NCBI RefSeq assembly: GCF_003944715.1
Contig: NZ_RWIT01000010.1
Location: forward strand, 62,001-126,000
Source: Hymenobacter rigui
GTDB taxonomy: Bacteria; Bacteroidota; Bacteroidia; Cytophagales; Hymenobacteraceae
Length of the DNA: 64,000 nt
Direction of reading: 5' to 3'
Made by a program: the position numbers and the translations under genes. Under the pieces are notes generated by a model. That model ran no database searches and had not been told where the DNA came from. It saw only the letters and a list, made by a program, of their open reading frames with translations. Shown in pieces: positions 41,899 through 49,838 of the stretch (position 1 is its first letter; each line of letters starts with the position of its first letter).

Positions 41899-43725
41899 AT
41901 GCTCATACCCGAACCGCTCCGCCTTCAGCTTAAAGCCCGCTACGATGCCATTGCCAACCACCACATCAAGCGCGACCTGCTGAATGCGCTGCCGTTTTGG
42001 GTAGGAGCCGTGGTTACGGGGCTGGTAGCGGTGCTGTACGCCAAGTTGTTCGGGTGGGCCGAAGCGGGTACGCGCTACATCTACCACCAGTCGCCGTGGC
42101 TGTTTCTGGCCGTTACGCCGCTGTGCTTTCTGGTGGGGTGGTGGCTGGTGCAGCGGTACGCGCCCTACGCCCGGGGCAGCGGCATTCCGCAGGTCAGCGC
42201 CGCCATCGACCTGACCAACCCCCGGCACCGCTACAAGGTGAGCCGGCTGCTGAGCTTGCGCATCATCTTCGTTAAAATCCTGTCGAGCCTGGTGATGGTA
42301 GTGGGCGGGGCTGTTATCGGGCGCGAGGGGCCCACTATCCAGATTGCCGCCTCCATCTTCAAGAAAATCAACGACTGGCTGCCCGCGTGGTACCCCAAAG
42401 TGTCGCGGCGCAACATGGTGGTGACGGGGGCGGCGGCCGGGCTGGCTTCGGCCTTCAACACGCCGCTGGGCGGTATCGTGTTTGCCATTGAGGAACTGAC
42501 CAAAACCCACTTCAACTACTTCAAATCGGCCCTGCTCACGGGCGTTATTATTGCCGGGCTCACGGCCCTCAACCTGCTGGGGCCCTACCTATATCTGGGC
42601 TACCCACCGCTCGACCACCTGCCCATCTGGATAATCTTCGTGGTGATGCTGGTGGCGGTGCTCACCGGGTTTGCCGCCAGCAGCATGGCCGAGGCCATTC
42701 TGTGGCTGCTGCGCCAGAAAGCCCGCCTGACCAGCCCCGTGCACCGGGCGCTGTACCCGGTAGCCTGTGGCCTGCTGATTGCCGGGCTGGGCGTGGCCTT
42801 CGGGGAGTCGGTGTTCGGCTCGGGTAAGGAAATTATGGTCAGCACCCTGTTTACGGCCGACAAGCACGTGGCGTGGTACCTGCCGCTGCTGCGCATCATC
42901 GGGCCGGTTATTTCCTTCTCTACGGGCGCGGCCGGCGGCATCTTTGCGCCCGCCCTGAGTGCCGGGGCCAGCATGGGTGCCGTGGTAGCCGAGTGGATGT
43001 ACCTGCCCGATACGGCCACCAACCTGCTGGTGCTATGCGGTATGGCCGGCTTCCTGACGGGTGTTACGCGCAGCCCGTTCACCTCGTCCATCCTGGTGAT
43101 TGAAATGACCAACAGCCACAACATCATCTTCTACCTGATGCTCACGGCGCTGCTGGCTAACCTGGTGTCCAACCTCGTCACCCGCCACTCCTTCTACGAC
43201 CAGCTCAAAGTGCAGTACATCCAGGAAATCCACCGCACAGAGGAACAGGCGCGAAAAATGAACGAAATGGATTACACACAAGATATAGTTTGTCAAGTTT
43301 TGATTGAAGAAAAGTCCAAAGAGATAATCTATTCGGTGTTAAATGAATTTATACCAGGATATAAGAAAATAGATTTGGATTATACTGGTAAACCTAACGA
43401 TGAAAACTACAAATTTGAATCGGAAGATGAAATGATTAGTTTTTACATAAAAACTCCAAATGTTCGACAAACGTTTTATTGGAATAAGTATAAGGAAAAT
43501 CCAGATAAAATTATGGTTGGAGCCAATATAACGACAGACAATCAAATAGTATTTAGCTTGACTTTTAATGGAACTATAAAAACAGAAGCAGAATATTATC
43601 TTCGATTAAAAAGATTCTTGAACTCAAAAATTGGTGTAATATCTTATATTGATCCTGTTGAATATAATAATGGAAATGACTTCAAGGATAGATATAAAAA
43701 TGAAATATATGAATTTGAAAAATAA
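41899..43725 (+). CDS. ClC-type chloride/proton exchanger with an in-frame AT-rich C-terminal graft
   Basis: The protein is 608 aa. Residues 1-450 are a full ClC core with the three anion-site motifs 'GSGIPQ', 'GREGPTIQ' (gating Glu) and 'GGIFAPALSAG'. The internal 'IEE' Glu of proton-coupled members is also present, so it is an exchanger rather than a channel. From residue 454 (ATG at 43258) the sequence changes sharply to AT-rich DNA encoding ~155 hydrophilic residues ('MNEMDYTQDIVCQVL', 'FYIKTPNVRQTFYW'). This is not a CBS or TrkA-C domain. The tail looks like a separate soluble protein whose own start is in frame with the exchanger. It may be made as a fusion, as an independent protein, or both. 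Confidence 0.85.
   Translation: MLIPEPLRLQLKARYDAIANHHIKRDLLNALPFWVGAVVTGLVAVLYAKLFGWAEAGTRYIYHQSPWLFLAVTPLCFLVGWWLVQRYAPYARGSGIPQVSAAIDLTNPRHRYKVSRLLSLRIIFVKILSSLVMVVGGAVIGREGPTIQIAASIFKKINDWLPAWYPKVSRRNMVVTGAAAGLASAFNTPLGGIVFAIEELTKTHFNYFKSALLTGVIIAGLTALNLLGPYLYLGYPPLDHLPIWIIFVVMLVAVLTGFAASSMAEAILWLLRQKARLTSPVHRALYPVACGLLIAGLGVAFGESVFGSGKEIMVSTLFTADKHVAWYLPLLRIIGPVISFSTGAAGGIFAPALSAGASMGAVVAEWMYLPDTATNLLVLCGMAGFLTGVTRSPFTSSILVIEMTNSHNIIFYLMLTALLANLVSNLVTRHSFYDQLKVQYIQEIHRTEEQARKMNEMDYTQDIVCQVLIEEKSKEIIYSVLNEFIPGYKKIDLDYTGKPNDENYKFESEDEMISFYIKTPNVRQTFYWNKYKENPDKIMVGANITTDNQIVFSLTFNGTIKTEAEYYLRLKRFLNSKIGVISYIDPVEYNNGNDFKDRYKNEIYEFEK
43258..43725 (+). other. AT-rich grafted segment, possible independent 155-aa gene
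   Basis: It is AT-rich, unlike the GC-rich exchanger part before it. ATGs at 43258 and 43267 could initiate a 155-aa or 152-aa soluble protein; 'GAGG' at 43240-43243 is a weak ribosome site. Conserved-looking aromatic and Asn-rich strands ('DNQIVFSLTFNGTIKTEAEYY') recall small immunity-type proteins, but no family is recognised. Placement next to displaced gene ends suggests transfer. Confidence 0.5.
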
Positions 43726-43859
43726 AAATTAATTAATATATAGTAAAAAGTATTGATCAGAAAGTGCTGAATTATGGTAAAATAATATTTAATAAAAGGC
43801 TCAGCGACTTGATACTGATGCGCATAAGTGCGTAATGCTTTCTTGTCTCCAAACGTTAC

Positions 43860-43902
43860 AAAAATAAAGCTCCCGCAACTTTATGCTGCGGGAGCTTTTT
43901 AA
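43860..43902 (-). terminator. Terminator copy next to the transketolase 3' fragment
   Basis: The stem AAGCTCCCGCA/TGCGGGAGCTT has T/A runs on both sides. It is a diverged copy of the terminator at 47407-47450. Confidence 0.8.
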
Positions 43903-43925
43903 TTAATCACAAAGCTGCTGGAACC

Positions 43926-44180
43926 CTACTTCCGACGGGCCATTACTTTCTCCACGGCGGCCACAATGGCGTGCTCGTTGAGGCCGTATTTCTCCATCAA
44001 CTGGTCGGGGGTGCCGGACTCGCCGAAGGAGTCGTTCACGGCCACCATTTCCAGGGGCAGGGGCTCCTCGCGGGCCAGCAGCTGGGCAATGGAGTCGCCG
44101 AGGCCGCCGTGCATCTGGTGCTCCTCGGCCGTTACCACGCAGCGCGTTTTGCGGGCCGATTCCAGAATCAGCCGGGCATC
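43926..44180 (-). pseudogene. Displaced 3' end of the transketolase C-subunit gene
   Basis: It matches the last 85 codons of the intact gene at 47475-48431, with identical protein from 'LILESARKTRC' to the stop. About nine base changes are seen over 255 bp; all but one (Arg/Gln at the outer edge) are silent, including TAG for TAA. Homology stops abruptly at 44180. No start codon or promoter belongs to it. Confidence 0.88.
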
Positions 44181-44538
44181 CGACCTGGTCAGTACCTGCG
44201 CCATGCGCTAACACAAATCTAGAGAAGATACTTACATCAGCCTACCGTAGTACACTCTGCAGTAGCTGTTTTGTTCTCGAATCCGCTATAGTAATTCCTG
44301 TTCTGGCAATTGCGCACGAGCTGATTGAACGTGAGATTGTAGCTAGCTATGCGCTGGAACCTCATAAAGATTCGTAATCTTTCAAACGAGAAACCGAGAG
44401 TTAAGCCAAGCTTAGTTTGGAACGGCCTATACGGTAGTATACTGCAGATATTCGTCCGTTATTTGCAGATTGATAGGGAGGTGGTAATTTAAGGGCTAGC
44501 CACAAGCGTAAACTAAAATACAACAAAAACAAAAGAAG
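44181..44538. other. Gene-free stretch with a sigma-factor scrap
   Basis: No intact gene is present. The minus strand between about 44280 and 44400 carries a short ECF-sigma-like fragment, listed separately. The last 70 bp precede the 44539 gene and end in an A-rich leader (ACAACAAAAACAAAAGAAG) typical of weakly Shine-Dalgarno-dependent Bacteroidota starts. Confidence 0.6.
44280..44400 (-). pseudogene. Remnant of an ECF sigma factor region 2
   Basis: Minus-strand translation gives 'IFMRFQRIASYNLTFNQLVRNCQ', alignable to 'ILIRFRDPAARNVAFNQLVRKYQ' of the intact sigma factor at 39402-39953. The DNA for 'FNQLVR' matches at 19 of 20 bases. The rest has decayed and there is no start, and no stop in the expected place. 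Confidence 0.5.
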
Positions 44539-45885
44539 ATGAAGAAGGTGCTTTTGATTTTAATAGCTTTGCTGAACGTAGGGTTAATGTCGCTTCATGC
44601 TCAAATTGTAGTACGAGAAAATGCTGTTATTGAAAGAGCTATATCTAAGCCTCGGCAATTTGATAGCTTATCAAATATAACCTTGCAAAGAAATTTAGTG
44701 GATTACAAAAAATATATTGGATATAAGTTATTCTATCTACCTAAAGCCAAAAACTACAAGCCGCAGTTTAAATCTCAAAATAAGGAGGTTATTGATTTCT
44801 TGTTTTCTAAACAAACCGCCTCAATAACGAAAGGCAGTAAGATGCCCTTTGAGAAAACTATGTCTGCTCAAGCTTTTGGGAATCTCAAAGGTCTCAATCC
44901 ATTACATCTGGCGCAATACAACGAACAGAGGAAGTTATATGAAAAGGTAGATAAAACACAAACTAATATTTATCTGCCATATTTCTATCATGAGCGGACA
45001 GATGAAGTTGATGGAAGAATATCAGGTGCAATTGGTACTATGCCTGACAGTGTGTTTGGTAAATATTTTACCATTCTTGATATACAGGGTAAAGATCCTC
45101 AAGCCAGCTATGACGACAAAAGTCTAGACAATTATAAGAGTCTGGAAAGTATTGATTTGAATAACGGAAATGATTGGCAAGTCTTGGGCCTTAAGCTAAC
45201 GTTAAGAAACGAGTCGAATAAAGACACTCTATACTGGGTTGTAAACCAAGCGCGGTCTATAGGCGCTCCATTCTTTCTTGTTCCGTATTTTGAAAAACAG
45301 CGTAGTCTTTATGTGAATAAAAATATCATGCTGAAATCTAATGATGTATCAGTTCCTCAGCTTGAGAATCTTATTGATGTAAATACAGGTGCAATTACAA
45401 AAATTAAATATGGCGAAGTATGGACTTGCTCAGATATAAGCTTTGTTGATTCGAAAGACTCGTATTATCTGAATGGATTTTACTTCCTTAAAAATGGAGA
45501 TAGAGAAGTTAAACTTGAATTAAACAATGGGTTAGTGCAAGATTACTTCATGCTCGAATCGGATTACAAGAAACAACAGGCCGAGAATAAGAAAAAAGAA
45601 GAGCAGAGACAAAAAGAACAGCAGGAGCAAGAAAAAAAGGCCCGACAAGAAAGCGTGAAATTCCGGAGTGACTGCATTGCCCAATGGGGACAAAAGATGG
45701 GTAGCTACATTGCTGACGGCAAAGTTATGTTGGGCATGAATAAACAAATGTGCACTGCTGCCTGGGGTTCACCTATTGCTGTGAACAGAACCACTGTGAA
45801 AGGCCTTACTGCTGAGCAATGGGTGTACGGTTGGGGGACTTACTTATATTTTGGCAACGGTACCCTAAATGCTATTCAGGATTAG
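44539..45885 (+). CDS. Exported protein with charged linker and BamE-like C-terminal domain
   Basis: The 448-aa protein has a signal peptide (1-21, 'VLLILIALLNVGLMSLHAQ'), a ~330-aa region of unknown fold and a Lys/Glu/Gln-rich coiled-coil linker at about 350-375. A C-terminal ~75-aa module follows ('GMNKQMCTAAWGSPIAVNRT...EQWVYGWGTYLYFGNGTL') that resembles SmpA/OmlA (BamE)-type domains. It is AT-rich relative to the core genome and sits between the displaced transketolase end and an IS element. It probably arrived horizontally. No partner is evident and the function is unknown. Confidence 0.7.
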   Translation: MKKVLLILIALLNVGLMSLHAQIVVRENAVIERAISKPRQFDSLSNITLQRNLVDYKKYIGYKLFYLPKAKNYKPQFKSQNKEVIDFLFSKQTASITKGSKMPFEKTMSAQAFGNLKGLNPLHLAQYNEQRKLYEKVDKTQTNIYLPYFYHERTDEVDGRISGAIGTMPDSVFGKYFTILDIQGKDPQASYDDKSLDNYKSLESIDLNNGNDWQVLGLKLTLRNESNKDTLYWVVNQARSIGAPFFLVPYFEKQRSLYVNKNIMLKSNDVSVPQLENLIDVNTGAITKIKYGEVWTCSDISFVDSKDSYYLNGFYFLKNGDREVKLELNNGLVQDYFMLESDYKKQQAENKKKEEQRQKEQQEQEKKARQESVKFRSDCIAQWGQKMGSYIADGKVMLGMNKQMCTAAWGSPIAVNRTTVKGLTAEQWVYGWGTYLYFGNGTLNAIQD

Positions 45886-46022
45886 CCACTGTAATGAAAC
45901 AGCCTGCCACATAAGTCTGCTGGTTAAAGCTCTCAAAAAAAAATCAGCTAAATCTATGTCGCGCTGATTGAAAAGTGTTAGCTATGGTTTAGAAGCTATA
46001 TAGGAAGTTGTCAGACTACTTT

Positions 46023-46124
46023 GAACGTCATGCAGAGCGCAGCGAAGCATCTCGCGTGCTGACGTTTGGATTACTTCTGCAACGTCAGCACGCGAGATGC
46101 CTCGCTGCGCTCTGCATGACGTTC
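46023..46124. repeat. Palindromic intergenic repeat, family B variant
   Basis: Near-perfect ~42-nt arms (GAACGTCATGCAGAGCGCAG... and ...CTGCGCTCTGCATGACGTTC) with the 'GCATCTCGCGTGCTGACGTT' core. It ends 8 bp from the IS element's left end. Confidence 0.92.
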
Positions 46125-46205
46125 AGATACTTTGTACACTTCCCCAAATCGAGCGCCAGTTGTGAGTAGAGAAAGGCGTAACTTTCACTACCTGACGACT
46201 GACAA

Positions 46206-46469
46206 ATGAAAAAGGGACGATTCAGCGAGGCCCAGATTGTGGCCATTCTCCAACAGCAAGCCAGCGGGCAGACGGTAGCCCAGATTGCGCGCGAGCACGG
46301 CTTGAGCGAGGCCACGTTTTATGCCTGGAAAAGCAAATACGCCGGGGCCAGCGTGGCCGAGCTCACCCGGCTCAAACACTTGGAAGAAGAGAATCGCAAG
46401 CTCAAGCAGATGTTCGCCGACCTGAGCTTAGAAAACCAGGCTATCAAGGAGATACTGCGAAAAAAGTAG
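46206..46469 (+). CDS. IS3-family transposase OrfA
   Basis: The 87-aa protein has an HTH at about 8-45 ('SEAQIVAILQQQASGQTVAQIAREHGLSEATFYAWKSKY' in pieces) and a leucine zipper ('LEEENRKLKQMFADLSLENQ'). It ends at TAG 46467-46469, immediately after the heptamer A-AAA-AAG (46460-46466). This permits -1 slippage into orfB to make the OrfAB transposase. Confidence 0.93.
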   Translation: MKKGRFSEAQIVAILQQQASGQTVAQIAREHGLSEATFYAWKSKYAGASVAELTRLKHLEEENRKLKQMFADLSLENQAIKEILRKK

Positions 46470-46507
46470 CCAGCCCTGCGGCGCGGCGCCAGGCAGCGCA
46501 GGGCTTA

Positions 46508-47281
46508 GTGAGCAAAGGCTGGAGCCAGCGCCGGGCATGTGCCCTGATGGGGCTGGCACGTGGTAGCTATCACCTGGTGGCGCAGGGACGTCATGACGAG
46601 CCCGTGCAGGCGGCTTTGCAGGCGTTAAGTGGGCGGCACCCCGGCTGGGGATTTTGGAAACTGCATCACCGTTTGCGCAAGAATGGACTGGTAATCAATC
46701 ATAAACGCACGCTACGCATTTATCGGGCGCTGGCGCTAAACTTACCCCGGCGCTTGAAAAAGCGCGTACCAGCCCGCGTGAAACAGCCCTTAGCCGTGCC
46801 CGCTGCCGCCAACGGGTGCTGGTCGCTTGACTTTACGAGCGACGTGTTGACCGATGGCCGTCGGTTCCGCACGCTCAACGTGCTCGACGACTACAACCGT
46901 GAACTGCTGGGCGTGGAAATCGACTTCTCTTTGCCGGCCAGTCGCGTCGTACAAGTGCTCACACGCCTGGTCGAGTGCTATGGCCGCCCCGCGCAGCTGC
47001 GCACCGACAACGGCCCTGAATTTATCAGCACTAAACTGAGCGAGTGGTGTGCGCAGCAAAGTATTACGCTGCATTGGATTCAACCCGGCAAGCCGACGCA
47101 GAATGCCTACATCGAACGCTTCAAGGGCTCGTTTCGCCGCGAACTGCTCGACGCCCACCTGTTCCGCTCACTGGCCCATGTGCGCCAGTTGGTGGACGAG
47201 TGGCGGCACGACTATAATACCCAGCGGCCCCACCAGGCCTTGCATTTTATGACCCCACTCGAATTTAAACAAGCCGCTTAA
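46508..47281 (+). CDS. IS3-family transposase OrfB (DDE catalytic domain)
   Basis: The protein is 257 aa as a separate GTG start, more likely made as OrfAB by -1 frameshift at 46460-46466. The open -1 frame is continuous from there. The N-terminal HTH_21-like region ('RRACALMGLARGSYH') precedes an rve integrase core with the catalytic triad: Asp in 'SLDFTSDV', Asp in 'LRTDNGPEF' and Glu in 'NAYIERFKGSFRRE', 35 residues later. 'PHQALHFMTPLEF' is the usual C-terminus. There is no interruption. Confidence 0.94.
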   Translation: MSKGWSQRRACALMGLARGSYHLVAQGRHDEPVQAALQALSGRHPGWGFWKLHHRLRKNGLVINHKRTLRIYRALALNLPRRLKKRVPARVKQPLAVPAAANGCWSLDFTSDVLTDGRRFRTLNVLDDYNRELLGVEIDFSLPASRVVQVLTRLVECYGRPAQLRTDNGPEFISTKLSEWCAQQSITLHWIQPGKPTQNAYIERFKGSFRRELLDAHLFRSLAHVRQLVDEWRHDYNTQRPHQALHFMTPLEFKQAA

Positions 47282-47406
47282 CCTCTGCCTACCACTGGCT
47301 TATCAGACGGGGAAGCGTACAACTTCTTAAATAGGGTCTTAGTTAATATCTCTAATCCTTTTCAATTTCCTCATGTCCGTGGTGTAGCAGTTTCCACGGC
47401 CATGTG

Positions 47407-47450
47407 TAACAATAAAAAGCTCCCGCAACTTTAGCTGCGGGAGCTTTTTA
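47407..47450 (-). terminator. Terminator of the transketolase C-subunit gene
   Basis: The stem AAAAGCTCCCGCA...TGCGGGAGCTTTT, with A/T runs on both sides, lies 25 bp after the stop at 47475. Confidence 0.88.
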
Positions 47451-47474
47451 CTTGATTATAAAGCTGCTGAAACC

Positions 47475-48431
47475 TTACTTCCGGCGGGCCATTACTTTCT
47501 CCACGGCGGCCACAATGGCGTGCTCGTTGAGGCCGTATTTCTCCATCAGCTGGTCGGGGGTGCCGGACTCGCCGAAGGAGTCGTTGACGGCCACCATTTC
47601 CAGGGGCAGGGGCTCCTCGCGGGCCAGCAGCTGGGCGATGGAGTCGCCGAGGCCGCCGTGCATCTGGTGCTCCTCGGCCGTTACCACGCAGCGCGTTTTG
47701 CGAGCTGACTCCAGAATCAGCTGGGCATCGAGGGGCTTGATGGTGTGGATGTTGATGATTTCGGCGTTGATGCCTTTCTCAGCCAGCAGCTTGCCGGCCA
47801 GAATGGCCTTCCACACCAAGTGGCCGGTGGCGAAGATGCTCACGTCGGCCCCCTCGTTCAGCACGATGCCTTTGCCTACCTCAAACTGCTGGTCGGCGGG
47901 GGTGAAGTTGGGCACTACCGGGCGGCCGAAGCGCAGGTATACGGGGCCTTCGTAGTCGGCAATGGCAATGGTGGCGGCTTTGGTTTGGTTGTAGTCGCAG
48001 GGGTTGATAACCGTCATGTGGGGCAGCATCTTCATCATGCCGATGTCCTCCAGGATCTGGTGGGTGGCGCCGTCTTCGCCCAGCGTGAGGCCGGCGTGGG
48101 AGGCGCAGATCTTCACATTCTTACCCGAGTAGGCAATGCTCTGCCGGATCTGGTCGTACACGCGGCCCGTGCTGAAGTTGGCGAAGGTGCCGGTGAAGGG
48201 AATCTTGCCACCAATGGTGAGGCCGGCGGCCAGGCCCATCATGTTGGCCTCGGCAATGCCCACCTGGAAAAACCGCTCGGGGTTGTCCTTGATGAAGGCA
48301 TCCATCTTGAGTGAGCCGATGAGGTCGGCGCAGAGGGCTACCACGTTGGGGTTGGTGCGGCCCAGCTCCTGCAAGCCAGCGCCAAAGCCGCTGCGGGTAT
48401 CCTTCGATTCGGTGTAGGGAAAGTCTTTCAT
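47475..48431 (-). CDS. Transketolase, C-terminal subunit
   Basis: The 318-aa protein is the pyrimidine-binding plus C-terminal domains of a split transketolase (pentose phosphate pathway, thiamine diphosphate-dependent two-carbon transfer). 'FFQVGIAEANMMGLAAGL' includes the catalytic Glu that contacts the cofactor. 'ICASHAGLTLGEDGATHQILEDIG' and 'AEEHQMHGGLGDSIA' are family signatures. The ATG at 48431 gives the conserved N-terminus 'MKDFPYTESKDTRSG'. Its N-terminal partner lies at 51358-52260, separated by three genes. A second copy of its 3' end is at 43926-44180. Confidence 0.95.
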   Translation of the reverse strand: MKDFPYTESKDTRSGFGAGLQELGRTNPNVVALCADLIGSLKMDAFIKDNPERFFQVGIAEANMMGLAAGLTIGGKIPFTGTFANFSTGRVYDQIRQSIAYSGKNVKICASHAGLTLGEDGATHQILEDIGMMKMLPHMTVINPCDYNQTKAATIAIADYEGPVYLRFGRPVVPNFTPADQQFEVGKGIVLNEGADVSIFATGHLVWKAILAGKLLAEKGINAEIINIHTIKPLDAQLILESARKTRCVVTAEEHQMHGGLGDSIAQLLAREEPLPLEMVAVNDSFGESGTPDQLMEKYGLNEHAIVAAVEKVMARRK

Positions 48432-48453
48432 GAAGTATGGTAGGGAAATGGGT

Positions 48454-49326
48454 TTACAAAGAAGTAAAATGAACGTCATGCAGAGGCGCAGCCGAAGCAT
48501 CTCGTGTGCTGACGTTAGCTTGTCGTTTAGGAGTCAGCACGCGAGATTCCTCGCGCTGCTCGGAATGACGGGCAGGTAGTTGTTCTGATACCTCTTGCCG
48601 TTCCCGCCACTGCAGACCCGCCGGCAGCTCAGCGGCGCTGAACTCCAGGTGAATCACGCGGCGGGTGCGGGGGCTGGTGCTTCGTTGCGACGAGTGCAGC
48701 GTGAGGGGCTGCATGAGCAGGAGCCCCCCGGCCGGCACCGCGCAGGTAACGGCATGCGGCGTCAGCCCGGGATGCTGAGCGGGCGGTACCACGCCGAGGC
48801 GTTGGGAGCCGGGTACCACGCGTAAGGCCCCGTTGGTGGCGTCGCAATCATCAAGGTGCAGGCGCACGGTGACGATACTTTCCAGGATTTCGTGTGGCGG
48901 CAGCACGGTGGTTTCACCGGCTTTGGTGGTCCAGGGGCCATACCCGGGCAGATCGAGGCGCTGGTCCACGGCCACCATCACATCCTGGTGCCAGGCCACC
49001 AGCCAGTTGGAGCCGGCCGGCTTATCGAAGTAAATGGACTTCACCAAGTGCGGCGTCTGCCCCGGAAACAGCTCCGCCAGTACCGCCTGCAGCCGCGGCG
49101 TGAGCAGCTGGGGCCACAGCTGCGGCACTTCACCCAGCAGGTTTCGAATGGCAAACACGTCCTGACTGCGCCGGAAATTGGCCGAGCCAGCCTCAGCCGA
49201 TTCGATGGTACGTAGCAGCCCGGTCGTTTCCTCCGGAGAGAAAACGTCAGGCAAGATGGCATAGCCGTCGGTGCGGAGTTGGGCAGCTGCGGTTTTAGTT
49301 ACAGATAACGTTGACAGGTGCGACAT
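48454..49326 (-). CDS. Phytanoyl-CoA dioxygenase-family (PhyH) protein with repeat-encoded tail
   Basis: The 290-aa protein is a non-haem Fe(II)/2-oxoglutarate dioxygenase fold: 'YFDKPAGSNWLVAWHQDV' holds the His-x-Asp, 'VRLHLDDCDATNGALRVVPGSQR' is the conserved core, and 'LMQPLTLHSSQRS...TRRVIHLEF' holds the distal His and the 2-oxoglutarate Arg. From about residue 253 the protein ('RHSEQREESRVLTPKRQ') is read through a family B palindromic repeat and is unlikely to be native. The ancestral stop was probably just after 'QWRERQE'. The substrate is unknown. Confidence 0.85.
   Translation of the reverse strand: MSHLSTLSVTKTAAAQLRTDGYAILPDVFSPEETTGLLRTIESAEAGSANFRRSQDVFAIRNLLGEVPQLWPQLLTPRLQAVLAELFPGQTPHLVKSIYFDKPAGSNWLVAWHQDVMVAVDQRLDLPGYGPWTTKAGETTVLPPHEILESIVTVRLHLDDCDATNGALRVVPGSQRLGVVPPAQHPGLTPHAVTCAVPAGGLLLMQPLTLHSSQRSTSPRTRRVIHLEFSAAELPAGLQWRERQEVSEQLPARHSEQREESRVLTPKRQANVSTRDASAAPLHDVHFTSL
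48474..48569. repeat. Palindromic repeat, family B, inside the PhyH gene's 3' end
   Basis: GTCATGCAGAGGCGCAGCCG... at the left and ...CGCTGCTCGGAATGAC at the right, with the 'CATCTCGTGTGCTGACGTT' / 'GTCAGCACGCGAGATTCC' core. It provides the last ~35 codons of the PhyH reading frame. Confidence 0.85.
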
Positions 49327-49328
49327 CA

Positions 49329-49838
49329 CTAAAATTTGATTCTGTCTCGTGTACAGTAACCCCGGCCACCCTGATTGATGCAGCCATCATACAACTTGCG
49401 CCCAATAATGGGCGAGTAAGTTGTGTCACCATCCGTCACAATCATGCGAACCTGCGGAGCGATGGTGTTTACTATTTCCACCGTCTTATCCGCTTTGCGG
49501 CACTTTGGACAGACATAGTGGCCAAATACGTTCTTTTGAAGCGTAAGTGGGAAGTGTAGTTGGATAACCGTGTCTGTCACTGCCACAGAGCCAATGTATA
49601 GAGTGTCGCCGAAGTCTTGATTCAGGAACAAGTCCGCAGGTGCTGCTGAAACAGGAAAGACGTAACCCGGCCGTGTGCGGGTGTTGCCTTTATACCGTTG
49701 TCCAGCAGTAGTTACCGCCCATACATCACCACCTGAGCCCCAGCGGGAAGGCGCAAAAACTACCTTAACCGTAATATCAGGGTAATACTTGGGCACTGAA
49801 CCAGTCAGCAACAGCAGAGGTAGATACTTTATTTTCAT
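49329..49838 (-). CDS. Small hypothetical exported protein with CxxC pair
   Basis: The 169-aa protein has a short hydrophobic N-terminus (3-13) that may be a signal. A beta-rich body contains 'HYVCPKCRKAD' (CxxC) and two further Cys near the C-terminus ('DGCINQGGRGYCT'), so a zinc site or disulfides are possible. No family is recognised. Its ATG overlaps the VWA gene stop as ATGA, so the two are translationally coupled. It ends 2 bp from the PhyH start. Confidence 0.6.
   Translation of the reverse strand: MKIKYLPLLLLTGSVPKYYPDITVKVVFAPSRWGSGGDVWAVTTAGQRYKGNTRTRPGYVFPVSAAPADLFLNQDFGDTLYIGSVAVTDTVIQLHFPLTLQKNVFGHYVCPKCRKADKTVEIVNTIAPQVRMIVTDGDTTYSPIIGRKLYDGCINQGGRGYCTRDRIKF

Larger units (their letters stand above)
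46133..47321 (+). mobile_element. IS3-family (IS407-like) insertion sequence, complete
   Basis: The 1189-bp element has imperfect terminal inverted repeats beginning TGTACACTTCCCC and (right end, reverse strand) TGTACGCTTCCCC. It is flanked by a 4-bp direct duplication, ACTT (46129-46132 and 47322-47325). It has two overlapping-phase frames, orfA and orfB, with a -1 slippery site. A 4-bp duplication is characteristic of the IS407 group. It appears intact and potentially active. Confidence 0.92.

Noticed and set aside
43926..47729. Composite transposon bounded by the two transketolase 3' ends
   Set aside because: The bounding copies are protein-coding ends, not insertion sequences. The only IS has its own 4-bp duplication and lies inside.
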